From NCBI GenBank assembly GCA_001465935.1, contig LNKV01000034.1, positions 1 through 64,000 on the forward strand: a stretch of 64,000 nucleotides of DNA. The letters are read 5' to 3'. Source of the stretch: Clarireedia homoeocarpa (taxonomy: Eukaryota; Ascomycota; Leotiomycetes; Helotiales; Rutstroemiaceae). Position numbers and translations under genes: made by a program. Under the pieces are notes generated by a model that worked only from the letters and a program-made list of their open reading frames with translations, was not told where the DNA came from and searched no databases. Below are positions 10,573 to 22,443 of the stretch, piece after piece; within the stretch, counting starts at the first letter, position 1; the number at the start of each line of letters is the position of its first letter.

Positions 10573-12466
10573 TTACACTCTTTCAAACCAGATCTTCTCC
10601 TTCATTGCCCCTTCCACCAGAATCCCAAACGACTTCGCTATCCCGTTTTCATCCACCCGGAACTCAGCTGGCAAAGCCCCCATAAACGCCGACTTAGGAG
10701 CCATTGTGGAGTCAACATACGCCATGAAGAAGTCTCCCGAAATATGCTTAATCTCACCAGCTATTTTCCATAGCTGCTGCTCGGATCTGTCGATTTTGAG
10801 CACATCATTACTGAATGTGATTGTAGCGTTGCGATAGGCTGGATGGAAATATGTTCCTGTATAGTTTGCAATTGGAAGACTGGCTGGTAGTGCAGGCTTG
10901 GGAATGTTCGGGTAGTGTCTGCTGACCGCGTTCTTGTAGGCGCATTTTTGAAGTTGGAGATTCTTTTCGCGGCTAGGAGGTAATGTATCGTTAGCTATAT
11001 CTTTCCAAGGGAAAGCTGTGTGTGCTTACTACTTAGTCCAATCAAATCGGTTCCCTTGAGGCACTTTCAACTTCTCATCAATGAGATGGAATACCATTGT
11101 CTCCTCCACGAAATTCGACGTCATGCCTGTGTTCCCGAATGATACCAGTCCATATTTCAATCCTGGAAAGAAGATGACCAAGGCACCGAATGCTTCCATT
11201 CCACCTTCGTGCATGAAGAATTCGTGACCATGATACACGCCAAAGTTCCAGCCGAGTGTGTATGTGAGAGTTCCTGTAAAAGGGGTGCCGGGCTCAACAT
11301 CGATCGTGCGAGGTGTTCGGATGGCATTGTGTCCAGCCTTGGACAGAGGTGCAGATTTGTTGATTAATGCTTTGAGCCATTTGCTGTAGTCCAAGACGTT
11401 AGACACTATACTTCCTGCACCACTAGTTAGGGTGAGGTTCATGAATGGAACCTCATGGTATTTATGGTTGTAATAGTCGTATCCTTGGGCAAGATCTTCT
11501 GGGCCATCCTGGGCTGCGGATGTAGAGAAATACTTTGATAGATTAGCTCAAAACTAAATGCTAAATTTTAAAGCAAGACCACTAGGATACAGCAAATTTG
11601 TTGAAGCAAGGAACAGCTTACTGTTGACTCCATTCCCAAGGGCTGCCATATATGCTCGTAAAGAAGATCTCCAAGCCACTTTCCTTGGAGAGTCTCAATC
11701 ACATAGCTCATAACGATATACATAATATTGCACTACAATGAACCTATTGTCAGTACTATCATTCATGCATTCTAGGCCACAAGTAGCCCGCAATTTCTGA
11801 GGCGAATTTATCCACTCACATATTGAAACTTTGTCCTCATCTCTTCAGTCATCGGCAGCCACCTAATACTCCTAACAATGTCCCTTATAGTACCATCCCT
11901 CCCATCGTAAGTTCCACCATAGCTCATATCGTGTCTCGGCAGTCCTGTTCGATGGGACAAAGCATCCTCAACCGTCACATGATGTGTAGCATAATCGACT
12001 TCCATAACAAAGTCATCACGAATGATACTTGAGATCGGCGTGTTCCATTTTAGCGTCTCATTATCCACCATGAGAGACGTGAGGGCCGCCACAAATGCTT
12101 TGGTAGTGCTTCCGGTGTAGAACAATGTTTCAGGAGTTACCTTTTTGGATGGGAAATGGGAAATTCCATAGCCCTGGCGAAACGATGAGATCGAGTCATT
12201 GGTCAAGTAACAACGGAGCGAAAGGAAGTACGAAAAGAAGAACTCGATGTTTCTCAGTAATTGATAAGACTTACAGCTGACCACTCATGATCACCGTCGA
12301 CGACTGCGATCGATATACCAGGTACATGCCAATATGCCAGAGCTTTGTTCACTTGCTGCTCGAAATCTGCTGTGAAAGGACTAAGTTCATTGTCACCAAG
12401 GATTTTCTGTGGACTCCCCCCTGCTCCGGAAAGAAGCGAGGCAAGTGTAATAAACCGAGCCAGCAT
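10573..12466 (-). CDS. secreted beta-lactamase-fold serine hydrolase (class C/LovD-like)
   Basis: Five exons: 12275-12466, 11820-12173, 11622-11732, 11030-11532 and 10573-10972. All introns are GT-AG and every junction keeps frame, giving 519 residues. The N-terminus (MLARFITLASLLSGAGGS) looks like a signal peptide. The class C catalytic set is present: S-x-x-K at S86-T-T-K89, Y-x-N at Y182-C-N184 (spanning an intron) and H-x-G at H327-E-G329. A C-terminal lipocalin-like domain fills about 390-519. The family includes peptidases, esterases and acyltransferases; the substrate cannot be told. The ATG at 12466 starts the signal peptide. The gene is intact although its downstream neighbour, the GH106-like gene on the same strand, is broken. 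Confidence 0.9.
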
Positions 12467-12935
12467 GGTAATGTAAATATGATACAAAGTAAAATGGCAA
12501 CCAAGAAGTCTGTATCAATTAATCGATATTAGGCACTCGGCTTCCTTTCAAACTTGGCGCCGCACTAGCTCTTTTCAGAAACTTGGAAAGATCCATGTTC
12601 GTTTGGCAGATGCACGCATGCACTTCTGCAGGGGAGGATTGACATAAACTCAAATAGTAAATATCATATCATTGATATTGCGATGTCTGGCTGTTTCTTG
12701 ACCACTAGAAGCGGACACCTGTGCTGTGTGTATGGGTATTTAATTTACAAGACATGCTGTATGCAAGCAACCCGAGCGAACAAAAATGTTCCCATGCGGA
12801 AGTAATACATCCAATTAACATGCATGCCTGCCCATTTTCCAACCTGCCCAGTTTGGTAGATTGACTCTATGCGTATAATAGACCTCACGCGCGTTCTCCA
12901 CGCACCCAAATTCACGCAATGTTCACTTTCCATCT
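12467..12935. other. intergenic, no gene seen
   Basis: Contains the promoter of the serine hydrolase and the 3' flank of the next minus-strand gene. No repeat or RNA gene is seen. Confidence 0.5.
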
Positions 12936-14775
12936 TCATAACTCCTCTTCGTCTTCAACCTTCATTGCTGGCTCGGGAAGCGGAGTGTGAGCTGCTTCTG
13001 CTGCAGCAATAACGTCTATGCCACCGAATCCTGAACCCAGTCGCTTCTGTAAAGAGTCGGTATCGCCGTGTAAGCTAGCTCTGTGTCTTTTCAACGGACT
13101 TCCAAGGAAGTTGTCATTCGTCAAGCCTTTACCAAACACATTGTTTGGAAGTGTTGCCGCCGTGTCGGTTTCGATGGGAGGGGTAGCTGTAGCAGAATTA
13201 TTACCAACTGAAGGCGTGCGCGCATCCACTTTTTCTGCAGAATGCTGGCGTTTTAACTATAATATTTATGAGCCCACAGAAACACCACAGAAAAGCAAGA
13301 TAATCATACCTTGATACGCCCAACGCCGTCTGCCAACTCTCCCTGGAATTTGGCATCTTCGGGACTTAATAAAGTCTTCACGTCCTTGTCATCCACTTCC
13401 TCCATCTTTACCGCAACGTTGTCGTCATCATCATCATCCTCGCTGTCCTCTAACATACTGCCAGGACTTCCGTTGCCCTTCTTTCTAGATTTACTTCGCT
13501 TAGAGGAAGAATTGGTGTCTCGGAAAGCTGAAAATCCAACAGTTCCGCCGGATTTAAGGGGTGCAAGGTTCGAGAAATCCAGTTGTCTTGATCTCCGTTT
13601 CGTAGCACTGTTGCCTGTCTTTTGTTGTTTGGAATTTGGAAGGATGCCCATCTTCTGCAATTGACCTAGTAGAAACATTTAGTAATCAAAATATAGCAGA
13701 ACGAGGTTGGAGAGTACTTACGTTCACCTCGATAGAAGAACGTAAACACAGCGAAAGGCTTATCGGGCCCATCTATGCCAGTGACTGTCTGTGTGCTAAT
13801 GGACTTAGGGTCCAAAGTCTTGGGTTTGGCAAAACTTGTTGTGTGGTCAATATCCCCTCCATCGCCTTCGCCGTTCCCCTTTTCCCCTTCTTCGTCATCG
13901 TCGTGAGCATCGAATTGCGGAGAGTATTCACCTCGCTTGATTTCGCCAGAGGCCAGTACTCTGAACATGGCAACCTTTATTTGTCCAGCAGCTTCTGGGA
14001 AGGCATCGTCGTCGTCGGAGTCGGAGCTGAATTCTTCATCGTCTGAGACTTTTTCTACTGGTGATTGCTCGTTTGGGCCATATCTGAGAACCTCCCTGGC
14101 CATTGATCTTTTCTTAGGCGTCATCATATCAGCGAGTTCTTCGTCGCTTCCATTTTCCTCCCTTCTACGTCTGCGACGCTTCTCGAACTTTTGTCTACGC
14201 TTTTCGATTCGTGCAGCTGCATCTTGCCCATCCAAGTCTAGTCCGTTCAGCCATCGTTCCAAGCCGACTTCGCGAAACAGGAATTCCCTCTCTGCCAACC
14301 CACCACCCTCAGACTCGGGCACTTGAACCCACCGAGAATTTACCCATGTTTCTTCGCTTGGTCGTAAGAGCGTAGCAACCTCTTCTTTCGCTCTCCCGTC
14401 GAAGTAGATATACGCAGCGATTGTTTCGTTTTCGGATTTTGTAATCGGTATGTAAGGACCAACCTGACCTCCAAAGTTTGCCTTCTCGCCAAGGCCCGGA
14501 AGGCCAGCGACAGTTTGAGGCTGAGGGTAAGGGTTTTCTGGAGTCGGTTTGGGGGTACTGTATGGAATCGATAGACCTGGAGTCAGTAAAGTGATTGAGA
14601 TAGCAAACTTTGCAGGTTCTGGTTTGTTTGTGGTGGAATCGCGGGGCACTTTGGGTTGTGGGACTGGTATAAATGTGTTGATCCGACTGAATCTGGATTG
14701 TCGATTGATACCGAACTCAGGTAATGGTGCGCCCTCAGCATGTACGCTGACTGCAATACCTTTGAAGCAAGGCAT
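12936..14775 (-). CDS. DUF7918-like acidic/basic nuclear protein
   Basis: Three exons: 13722-14775, 13310-13665 and 12936-13256, with introns of 56 and 53 bp, give 576 residues. The N-terminal part (about 1-180; begins MPCFKGIAVSVHAEG) matches the start of the fungal DUF7918 family, a beta-rich domain of unknown role. It is followed by a strongly basic stretch (FEKRRRRRREE, around 200) that can act as a nuclear signal. The rest is disordered and alternates acidic runs (DSDDDD, DDDDDD) with basic ones (KRSKSRKK). It ends in Lys/Glu-rich sequence. The protein is probably nuclear, and its function is unknown. The first-intron acceptor was chosen at 13666 because the later AG breaks the frame. 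Confidence 0.8.
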
Positions 14776-16545
14776 TGTTCCTCACCAGTGTGCGGTGGCA
14801 GGCGAAGCTGCACAACTTTATTGGAATTGCTGACCGTTTGGTGTAGATTGGAAAGTTGAAGAGTGAGTGAGCTTTCGAAAGCCCCGGCAGTCGAAGAGGT
14901 TGAGGATACAACCGACTAAACTACTCGAGTACAACACTACTCTGTAGGATGGACTAGCGAGTGCAAACGTGACAGGACGCCTTGCGCATACATACAAGCA
15001 AAGGTGGATTGCTCCAACTCGCGGGAGTTTTTATTTTTATTTTCTCTTGCAAATCGGACAAAGCAGTGAAGGGACAGGAAGGAGTCGAGAAAGAAGTAAG
15101 TTAATGTATCAAGTTGTACGTTTGGTTTTTATGTGCCACATAAGAAATGCAGGTAGGTTCCTGAAAGCAATTAATTTTTCGATAGGTCGATGGCCTTTCG
15201 CTAGACTGGCGAGCAACTGCACGTTACGGAAGACTTATCGAAAACACCCTTGAATAGAGGGGGGGCGAGCGAACTATCTATCAAATAGATATGGTCCACC
15301 AGGTCATGCAAAGCGAAAGTCACAGGTTGTTGTCAGGGAATATGAATGCGTTGGAAAAAAGACCAAATCACACCGCTTGTATCATTCAGGAATAGCATCG
15401 ACTAATGGAAGAAGATTCATTGATCGCTTGAGGACTCTTGGGAGTGAGTCTTTTAGAAGATGTTGGCGGTGACGGATGATTCAATGATTCACCCACCTCC
15501 TGCTTGCAACCCCCCATTCCCTTATTTCGAGGTCGCTCGTGCTCTTTCCGTGCTTATGGAAGAGGCCACCCGAGGCCACCCGAGGCCATTCACATGGGAC
15601 AGATAAAGATAAAAGCGCCTCATCATCATTCTGGAATGTGCAGAGGAGAAGGATCCATTGCTATGAACAAGCTACATACATATGCTACAATATCCTAATT
15701 ACCTCCGACTTACCTGCAAGAGCAAGAGCTGATCTGCGCCACAAACCCTACGTTGTACATCCATTACCCTTTCTGCCCTATGCACCTTGGCTTTCCCCTT
15801 TCTCAGCGCGACGACCGTGCATGCCTATACTCTTCAGTCTGGATCATATGCTCCTGGTCGACTACTGCCATTCCCATGTGCGAAAGCCCTATTGATTTCT
15901 TCCAAGATGTTAGCTGCATTCATCCCACGTTGCGAAAAAGTGAAAATAAGGTGCTTGAATGTTTCATAGTCAGACTGTTGAGCTTGATAATTGATTTGAA
16001 TCAACATGGTTATTCTGTTGGCCGTTCTTAATGGAAGATTGTGTCATCATGAAAGAGAAAGTGGTGGTGCAAATCCAAATGCTTCAAAGCAGGAAAAAAA
16101 AGTCTGTACATACCGGAATGAACGAGTCTGCTGTCAATGTTGCATCGACCATTGAGGGAGGAGAAGTGCTGAAGTTACTCCAATAGCACGGCAAGCGTAA
16201 GAGAGGGTCGGGATCATGATGGTGATATTTTGCTCTGCTGCCAAAGGAGGCCTGGGCATGTCTTTCGACAGCTAGGGCAACAGGAAAGGAAAAGAAAAGA
16301 ATGAATATATGATGCAGTCAGTATGGATAAGTATTTGTGTGGGATTCGACAAGAAGAATCTTTTGAAATTTTTGGAGATTATTTGGCGACCAGCCTAATC
16401 TTTTTACGGTAAAGCGTATTCCAGCCCAAGTTGAGGTTATCAAAATCCCCGGGACAAGCCCCTCCAAATTCCCCTCCAAGACAACAAAACAATCAATATC
16501 TCTTCGCAACTTGTCCAACAGAATATCCTCAACATCTTATCCAAG
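14776..16545. other. divergent intergenic region (1.8 kb)
   Basis: Lies between the DUF7918-like gene and NTF2, which face away from each other, so it carries both promoters. A short tandem GAGGCCACCC repeat is seen at about 15561-15590. Several frames are open by chance but none shows coding character. No tRNA was found. Confidence 0.5.
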
Positions 16546-17342
16546 ATGGCCAGTAAGTAGGCTCTTTTCTTTTCTTCTATCTACGTCTTCTCCTGCGATA
16601 CAACATGTTTTCGCTGGATGTGTGAGCTGCTCTACTTTGGGCCCCCAAGACTAACTTCTTTCCATAGGCTTCCATGACGTCGCAAGTAAGTTGATACATA
16701 TCTGAGAACATTTCTAGGCATTCAAGCGTATTCGAGTCATATCGGAGGGGTTATGCGACGATAATTCGGCCTCTCGTCAACTGCGCTGATTGATTCTCCG
16801 TTTCTAGAGCAATTTACGGAATTCTACTACAACCAGTTCGATGCTGACCGAAAGCAACTGGCTCCTCTCTATGTCAGTGGATACCGTGCTGTTGAGAAGA
16901 TATGTTTCTAACGGTATCTCTAGCGCGACAACTCTATGCTGACTTTCGAGTCTGCTTCGATCGGTGGAGTCGGTCCTATCATTGAGAAACTTGGAGTAGG
17001 TGGTAATCCCCATTTATCCTAGGTAGATGCTAAGAGCACCCGCACAGTCTCTCCCTTTCGAGAAAGTAAAACATGCCGTTTCGACACTCGATGCGCAGCC
17101 ATCTGGAGAGCATGGAGGAATTCTGATCTTGATCACAGGAGCCTTATTGGTATGTGAACAATTCCTGAGCCAGCTTCACCCAAAAGGAAACCACCCCAAG
17201 GACATCTTTAATTAATCCGAACTCCTACCAGGTTGACGAGGAACAAAGACCAATGAACTACAGTCAGGCTTTCCAGCTCATGCCTGATGGGGCCGGAAGC
17301 TACTTCATTTTCAACGATATCTTCAAGCTGGTGTTTGGATGA
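16546..17342 (+). CDS. NTF2: nuclear transport factor 2
   Basis: Carries RanGDP into the nucleus and binds FxFG nucleoporins. Six small exons: 16546-16552, 16668-16685, 16808-16872, 16924-16995, 17048-17149 and 17232-17342. They give 124 residues, the canonical length. The product starts MASFHDVAKQFTEFYYNQFD and ends NDIFKLVFG, both family hallmarks; the conserved aromatic and acidic residues for Ran and FG binding (for example VDEEQRPMNYSQAF) are present. A 7-bp first exon (ATG GCC A) and an 18-bp second exon are needed to keep the known N-terminus. This many introns in so short a gene is common for fungal NTF2. Upstream sequence is pyrimidine-rich, fitting a housekeeping promoter. Confidence 0.95.
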
Positions 17343-18024
17343 TTTGTAGCAAGAAAGGTTGGGTAAATAGAGATTCGTCGACAGGGTCAGCTTTGTCGTT
17401 TTGTGCAAGTGTTATACCGGCCGCTTTTCGGAAGTATAAAAACATAGCGATCTTTCAATCGAGAAACGATTTCAAAACGTCATAAATCAGTTGAACTTCC
17501 CCTCCATCTGCCGATCCACTGAGATATACGGGACAAGCTTCGACTCACCATGCGACAATGGAAGTCATGAGAAAGAAATACGCGTGAGGTTTGCCATAGC
17601 TTCGTAATTCTTTTTAGGCATCGATGATATTGGTGAATCAGCTGTTAACTGCCAATGTGAATAAAGCTAATTCTTGGCCTCTTTGTGACTGTATGCTTCG
17701 TACACAAGAAAAGCTCAGCCTCATTGAAACGTTTATTATCTTGATCGGGACTAGTGCTGTACGCAGCTTCTCCAATACATTGTAAACAATCTCGAAACAC
17801 CTAGCTCTAGGATTCAAACATTTACAAATTGAAGACCCATATCCCATACGAACTATTTTCCCATCAAAGCGCAAGCGAGATAATTCTGGTCGTCGTATAT
17901 CCGTCCCTTCGAAAACGATTTATGTGTTCGCAAAGAAACACACTCATTCTTTGAGGGAAAATCGTCACAACACCTACCTTGAGCTCACCATCCACACCCC
18001 ATCGACTCTATACCAGTAGCAATC
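17343..18024. other. intergenic, promoter side of TVP18
   Basis: A 0.7-kb spacer between two plus-strand housekeeping genes. No repeat or RNA gene is seen. Confidence 0.5.
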
Positions 18025-18795
18025 ATGACTATCGCAGAGGAGTTTGCGACGCGAAATTTCAGTATGTAGACTGTCCCTGAATCTCAGTTGATTTTAGTTA
18101 ACCATAGCTCTAGGTATTTACGGTCAATGGTAAGCCAATAAACTATTCCGAACCTCCCAAGGTGCCAAAGTCTACAAACCAATTGGCAAAACGGTTACCT
18201 TTTTGATCGACAGCGAGTCTTTTGAATCGAAATACCGCGCGGTAGATTCCTGCACATCCAGAAGCGTCAAAGACCAGATCTGGGAAGCAGCATATTTGGG
18301 TACGGGTGATGTTTTGAATCATGTCTGACGGAATAACACAGGACCGGAGTACTATGCATGCTACTCTGCTTTGCCCTCGGCGTTGCAAACCTCTTCAACG
18401 CAAATCTGATTATCATCTTCAGTGCACTATGCTTGTAAGTTCCCCAAGTCTTGGTCCAATTTTTGAAGTACCGTTTGATCTAACAAGCTCCCAGGGTGTG
18501 CTCATTCCTCATAATCTTCGTTGAAATACCCCTCCTACTCCGAATCTGTCCCACTTCTTCTAAATTCGATACCTTTATGCGTCGCTTTACAACCAACTAT
18601 ATGCGCGCTGCATTTTACCTTGGAATGGCCATCGTTCAATGGCTCAGCCTTATCATCAAGGCGACCAGCCTTATCGCGGCCGCCGTCCTCCTTACAATCG
18701 CTGCCGGGTTTTACGCTCTAGCTGGACTGAAGGGACAAGGCTTCGTTGGGAGCAAGACGCTAGGTGGACAGGGCGTTGCACAAATGATTCTATAA
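18025..18795 (+). CDS. TVP18: Golgi membrane protein TVP18
   Basis: A small Golgi/late-endosome membrane protein linked to vesicle traffic. Exons 18025-18061, 18114-18129, 18342-18434 and 18495-18795 give 148 residues, the standard size. The start MTIAEEFATRNFSIYGQW is the family signature. Four hydrophobic segments follow (roughly 18-38, 42-60, 80-100 and 105-125), with the loop CPTSSKFDTFMRRF between the second and third. The second exon is only 16 bp and the second intron is long (about 212 bp) for this genome, yet all frames join. The tail ends in GGQGVAQMIL. Confidence 0.93.
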
Positions 18796-19854
18796 ATCAC
18801 TGGGAAGAAGCCACACGAACAGAACGAGTGGCGCCAGCGCTGTTCGCGACCACAAAATGGTGCTCAGCCACGACGGAGGATGAAAGCGAAAGATGATGAA
18901 AAGAAACCATTTTGATTTGATTATAGTCTACGTAAAACCGCGAGAGCATATGGGACAAGGCGTCAAGGGATCTTGCAATGGCACTGCAGTGTAGCTGTTT
19001 TTGTATCTGACACGGATACACGGATATTCCACCCGAAACCTAGAGTTTCTTCCTTTCCGCAAAAGCTCATGGTGTACTTTTTATACCTCACATTTATCGG
19101 ACCATTTCAATGTTGCCTAAGTATGGTTATAAACTAGGTTTGAACCCCATAGTTATCTTTTGATGTTTATTATGATCGCATTACTTTCGATTGAAGGAGT
19201 TGATAGGACAGGGTTACGCAAATGCGGAAGATGATTTAATGAAACGAGATGCTCCTATGCGATCCATGTGCAGCGATTTTGGTCCTTTAATATGTTTTCC
19301 AATTATACCTTCATACTTGTGAGGAGATCCCATACAGTCCTATTTGCGACCTTAGAAGAATGCTGTAGTAAGCAGGACTCTCCTCCCTCAGTAGTCATCT
19401 GATTTTCATAACTACTCGTTTCGCTTTGGTATCTAGTCCTCTCTAGAGGCCCATAATGTTTCTGTGTATAGCTGACCGTTCATCTGACATTTACGAATGT
19501 GTCCAGCGAGAACCACCTTTAGGGCTGGCGGATGATCAAAGTGGGGTCACGAGGTACATACGTGAAAGTTGGCACACAAAACATTATACCTGCTCGCGGA
19601 CAATATATAGAGAGTTCGATGTTTAAGATGTCGAATTAAACATTGATTTATGGTACTATGACACATCTCAACAATGGGAATCGGGACCTTTCCATTTGGT
19701 TTGTGTATCGATTTGACAGGATCATCAGATCGAACCCATCTGAGTGCCTCATAAGATAGATATCCACCACGATACACCGTCACCAGAACCTCGCCTCATC
19801 AATCTAGTATGATACCCTGACGTCGCATACTAGCCCTAACGACACAGTCATTAC
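18796..19854. other. intergenic between convergent genes (1.1 kb)
   Basis: Three-prime flanks of TVP18 and the aldo-keto reductase. I checked a B-box-like GGGGTTCAAACC on the minus strand near 19136 and found no matching A box, so no tRNA is called. Confidence 0.5.
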
Positions 19855-21260
19855 TTACTTACGAGGACGCACAACTGGTTGATTGGGCAGTGCATCGATA
19901 TGCGCAGTGACCTGCGTCAGTAGCACATCAGCCGCAGTGTTCGTCGACTTGTAGTCTCTGAAAATGAAGTTCATCGGGAACCCGATATCGAACGGCGCAG
20001 CGCAGTCAATCTCGTTCAATTCCGCGTCAGACAGCTCCACGGACAGCGCGTCGATGTTGGTTTGGAGGTGCTCAACCTTGCGCTGCCCGATGATAGGGAA
20101 GACGTAAGGTGTCTTGTGCATTACGTATGCGAGTGCCTACGAAGCGAGGAAAAAGATGTTCGTTAGCTTTTCTATGATGCACAGGAGTTCATATTTGCAG
20201 ACAAACTTACAATAGCATGCAAATTCGTGCCCTTCTTCATCGCAATCTCCTCTAACTTCTCCGAAATCTTAATATCACTCTCAGACATCTGCGCCGCCCT
20301 CGCACTCCCCTCTCCCCCTGCCTTCCTTGCCTCCGCCGACTTAAACCTCCCCTGTCCCAGCGGCGCCCACGGCGCAATCGCCATCCCTTGATCACGACAC
20401 ATGGGAATGATCTCGCGCTCCATATCCCGAAATCCGGCATTCCATTTCCCCTGGTAGACGGAGAAGGGTCGGAGGCCGTTCGCTCGCGCGTAGCTGTTCG
20501 CTTTTACGACGAGCCAGGCAGGGGTGTCGGATATGCCGAGGTAGAGGACTTTGCCGCTAGTGATGAGGTTGTTGAGGCCGTGCATGACTTCTTCGACGGA
20601 GGTGGTGAAGTCCCACCAGTGGAGGTAGAGGAGATCGATGTAGTTTGTTTGGAGCTTGGTGAGACTGTGTTCGACGGAGGCGCGCATGCTTTTCATCGAG
20701 TTGCCAACGTAGTTGGATTGGATGGGTTCGGTGGTGCGGTGGGAGTTGCGGAATCCGGTGCTGTATTTGGTGGCGAGACTAGAGGGGTTGTTAATGGCTC
20801 TTTTGTTCGTAATGAGGGAGGGGGGACAGGAGGAACATACACTAGTTGTTCTCGGTTACCGCGTGCTTTCATCCATTCTCCTATCCAGGTCTCAGATTGT
20901 CCGTTTTGGTAGTTGTTTGCTCTAGTCGTCAGGTTAGTTCCGTCAAGGAGTGAGGTGCATCGGTCTTAGACTTACGTGTCGAGGAAGTTTCCACCCATGT
21001 CGTAGAATGCGTCAAGCACAGAGAAGGATTGCTCCTTACTGCACTCACCCATGAATTCTTTCCTATATGTTCAAAAAAGCACTAGGTCAGCTTCTTCTGC
21101 TGTTTGTTTATTGGGGTTGCGGAGTGCAGTTGTACCATGTAGTACCAAAATTCATGGCGCCAAGACATAATGGCGAGACTTTGACACCGGCAGTGGGTGC
21201 TAGGACTCGGTGGAAGCCGAGGAGGGTTGCTGGCTTGGGGGCTTGTGCAAAGATAGACAT
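19855..21260 (-). CDS. aldo-keto reductase, aryl-alcohol dehydrogenase (AAD/AKR9) type
   Basis: An NADP(H)-dependent cytosolic oxidoreductase of aromatic aldehydes or related carbonyls. Five exons: 21136-21260, 20976-21062, 20841-20921, 20211-20778 and 19855-20136. All are in phase and give 380 residues. The AKR tetrad is visible: Asp in NFLDTANNY, Tyr of the same segment, Lys in LATKYS and His in LLYLHWWD. The NADP-binding end has HKTPYVFPIIGQRKVEHL. The start MSIFAQAPKPATLLGFHRVL is typical of fungal AAD-like proteins. The exact substrate is unknown. The fourth exon shows a clear change in base composition, C-rich in its first half and G-rich in its second. Confidence 0.93.
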
Positions 21261-21595
21261 TGTGCTTGGAAGACTGGGCTGAGGCGGATGGAAGATATGG
21301 ATGTTGCTTGGGTGGAGAGGAACTCGAGGGTAAATTGGGAGAGCAGGGCGACTTTATATATTCATAATCTGTGACAGGGGAGTGAACAAGAGCCTCAAAG
21401 AACAGAAGTAGTATTTGTACGAATTTATGAAGAGGAGAAATACAAAGAGAGAAATTGGAATGGTTTAAGTACCCAGTACTTATCTCATGCCTAGGTTGAG
21501 GCTAGTTCCTTTGTACCTGGTACCTTAGTTACCGGGTCGTGCCTCCTAGTTGTCCCTCCTCGTCTAGGTTGCTCCCTTACACAATCCGACACAGT
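21261..21595. promoter_or_regulatory. upstream region of the aldo-keto reductase gene
   Basis: No specific site is identified here. A cluster of GTACC-type dyads near 21505-21535 (GGTACCTTAGTTACC) is seen but not interpreted. Confidence 0.3.
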
Positions 21596-21803
21596 GCTAT
21601 GGGATGTCTTTCGGACTTACGAAACATAAAGCGAGTTTACGTCCGGTAATACCGCATACTCAAACTGAACACTAAGCTACAGGATATTCTTCGTATTTAC
21701 GAGACGTAAAGTAAGTTTACGTCCGGTAATACTGCACACCCAAACTGAACACTAAGCTACAAAATATTCTACGGATTTATAAGACGTAAAGTAAGCTTAC
21801 ATT
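21596..21803. repeat. 80-bp tandem repeat, about 2.6 copies
   Basis: Copies begin GCTA(T/C) at 21596, 21676 and 21756 with an exact 80-bp period; the last stops near 21803. The units share GACGTAAAGTAAG, TTTACGTCCGGTAATAC and CAAACTGAACACTAAG. Most differences between units are C/T or G/A transitions. No coding potential is seen. Confidence 0.9.
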
Positions 21804-22443
21804 CCTCTACTATCATTTTGTCTAAGTTATGGAGCTTGTCGTCAACAACGGACTAATCGATAGGATAACTGACCGTTATGATGCCCGCCAAGCGTACACA
21901 TTACCTGAGATATATGAGACAGTAGTAGCGAAGCTGCCGACTGCAAGTCGCTAATGCAAGTTGATGACAAGCTACTGTAAGGTTTGAAGTGCCCCACATC
22001 GCGTGAAAACAAGAGGCCCAAGTGCAGGTGGGATAAGATGCAGCCAGCTACCCGGTGTTGGAAATCTAGACCCGATGATGGCAACAAATGGCTCAAATCT
22101 ACAATCACTGTGTTCCAAACACTCTGGGATGTTGATCGGTAGATAGCTTCCACACGTAGTAGAAAAATTAACTCGAGGATACTTTCCGCAATCAGCCTAT
22201 TCCTTTCCACATAGGAGAGGCCGGCATGCTGTGATCAAATTCGTTGCATATGTTTGCATTTCCATAGCAACTTCACTTTTCACCTCAGAGAGACTATGCA
22301 ATGCGTTTCCACTTCTATGTCTTTGAGGAGACATGAAACAGTGGTCTCTCACTACGTTGTTGTCGCCAATAATTTGTTGACCTAAACAGGTCATGACAGT
22401 TCAATATAACCCAGCTCCACTCATGTGCAAATGCTTCTGTGAT
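21804..22443. other. intergenic, no gene seen
   Basis: Minus-strand frames at 21842-22394 are open, but show no recognisable domain or splice logic and are not called. Confidence 0.4.

Noticed and set aside
19120..19200. Possible tRNA B box (GGGGTTCAAACC, minus strand)
   Set aside because: No A box, cloverleaf or CCA-side pairing could be found.
21842..22394. Minus-strand frames of 65 and 122 codons downstream of the unknown gene fragment
   Set aside because: They do not splice to each other or to the fragment, and show no domain.
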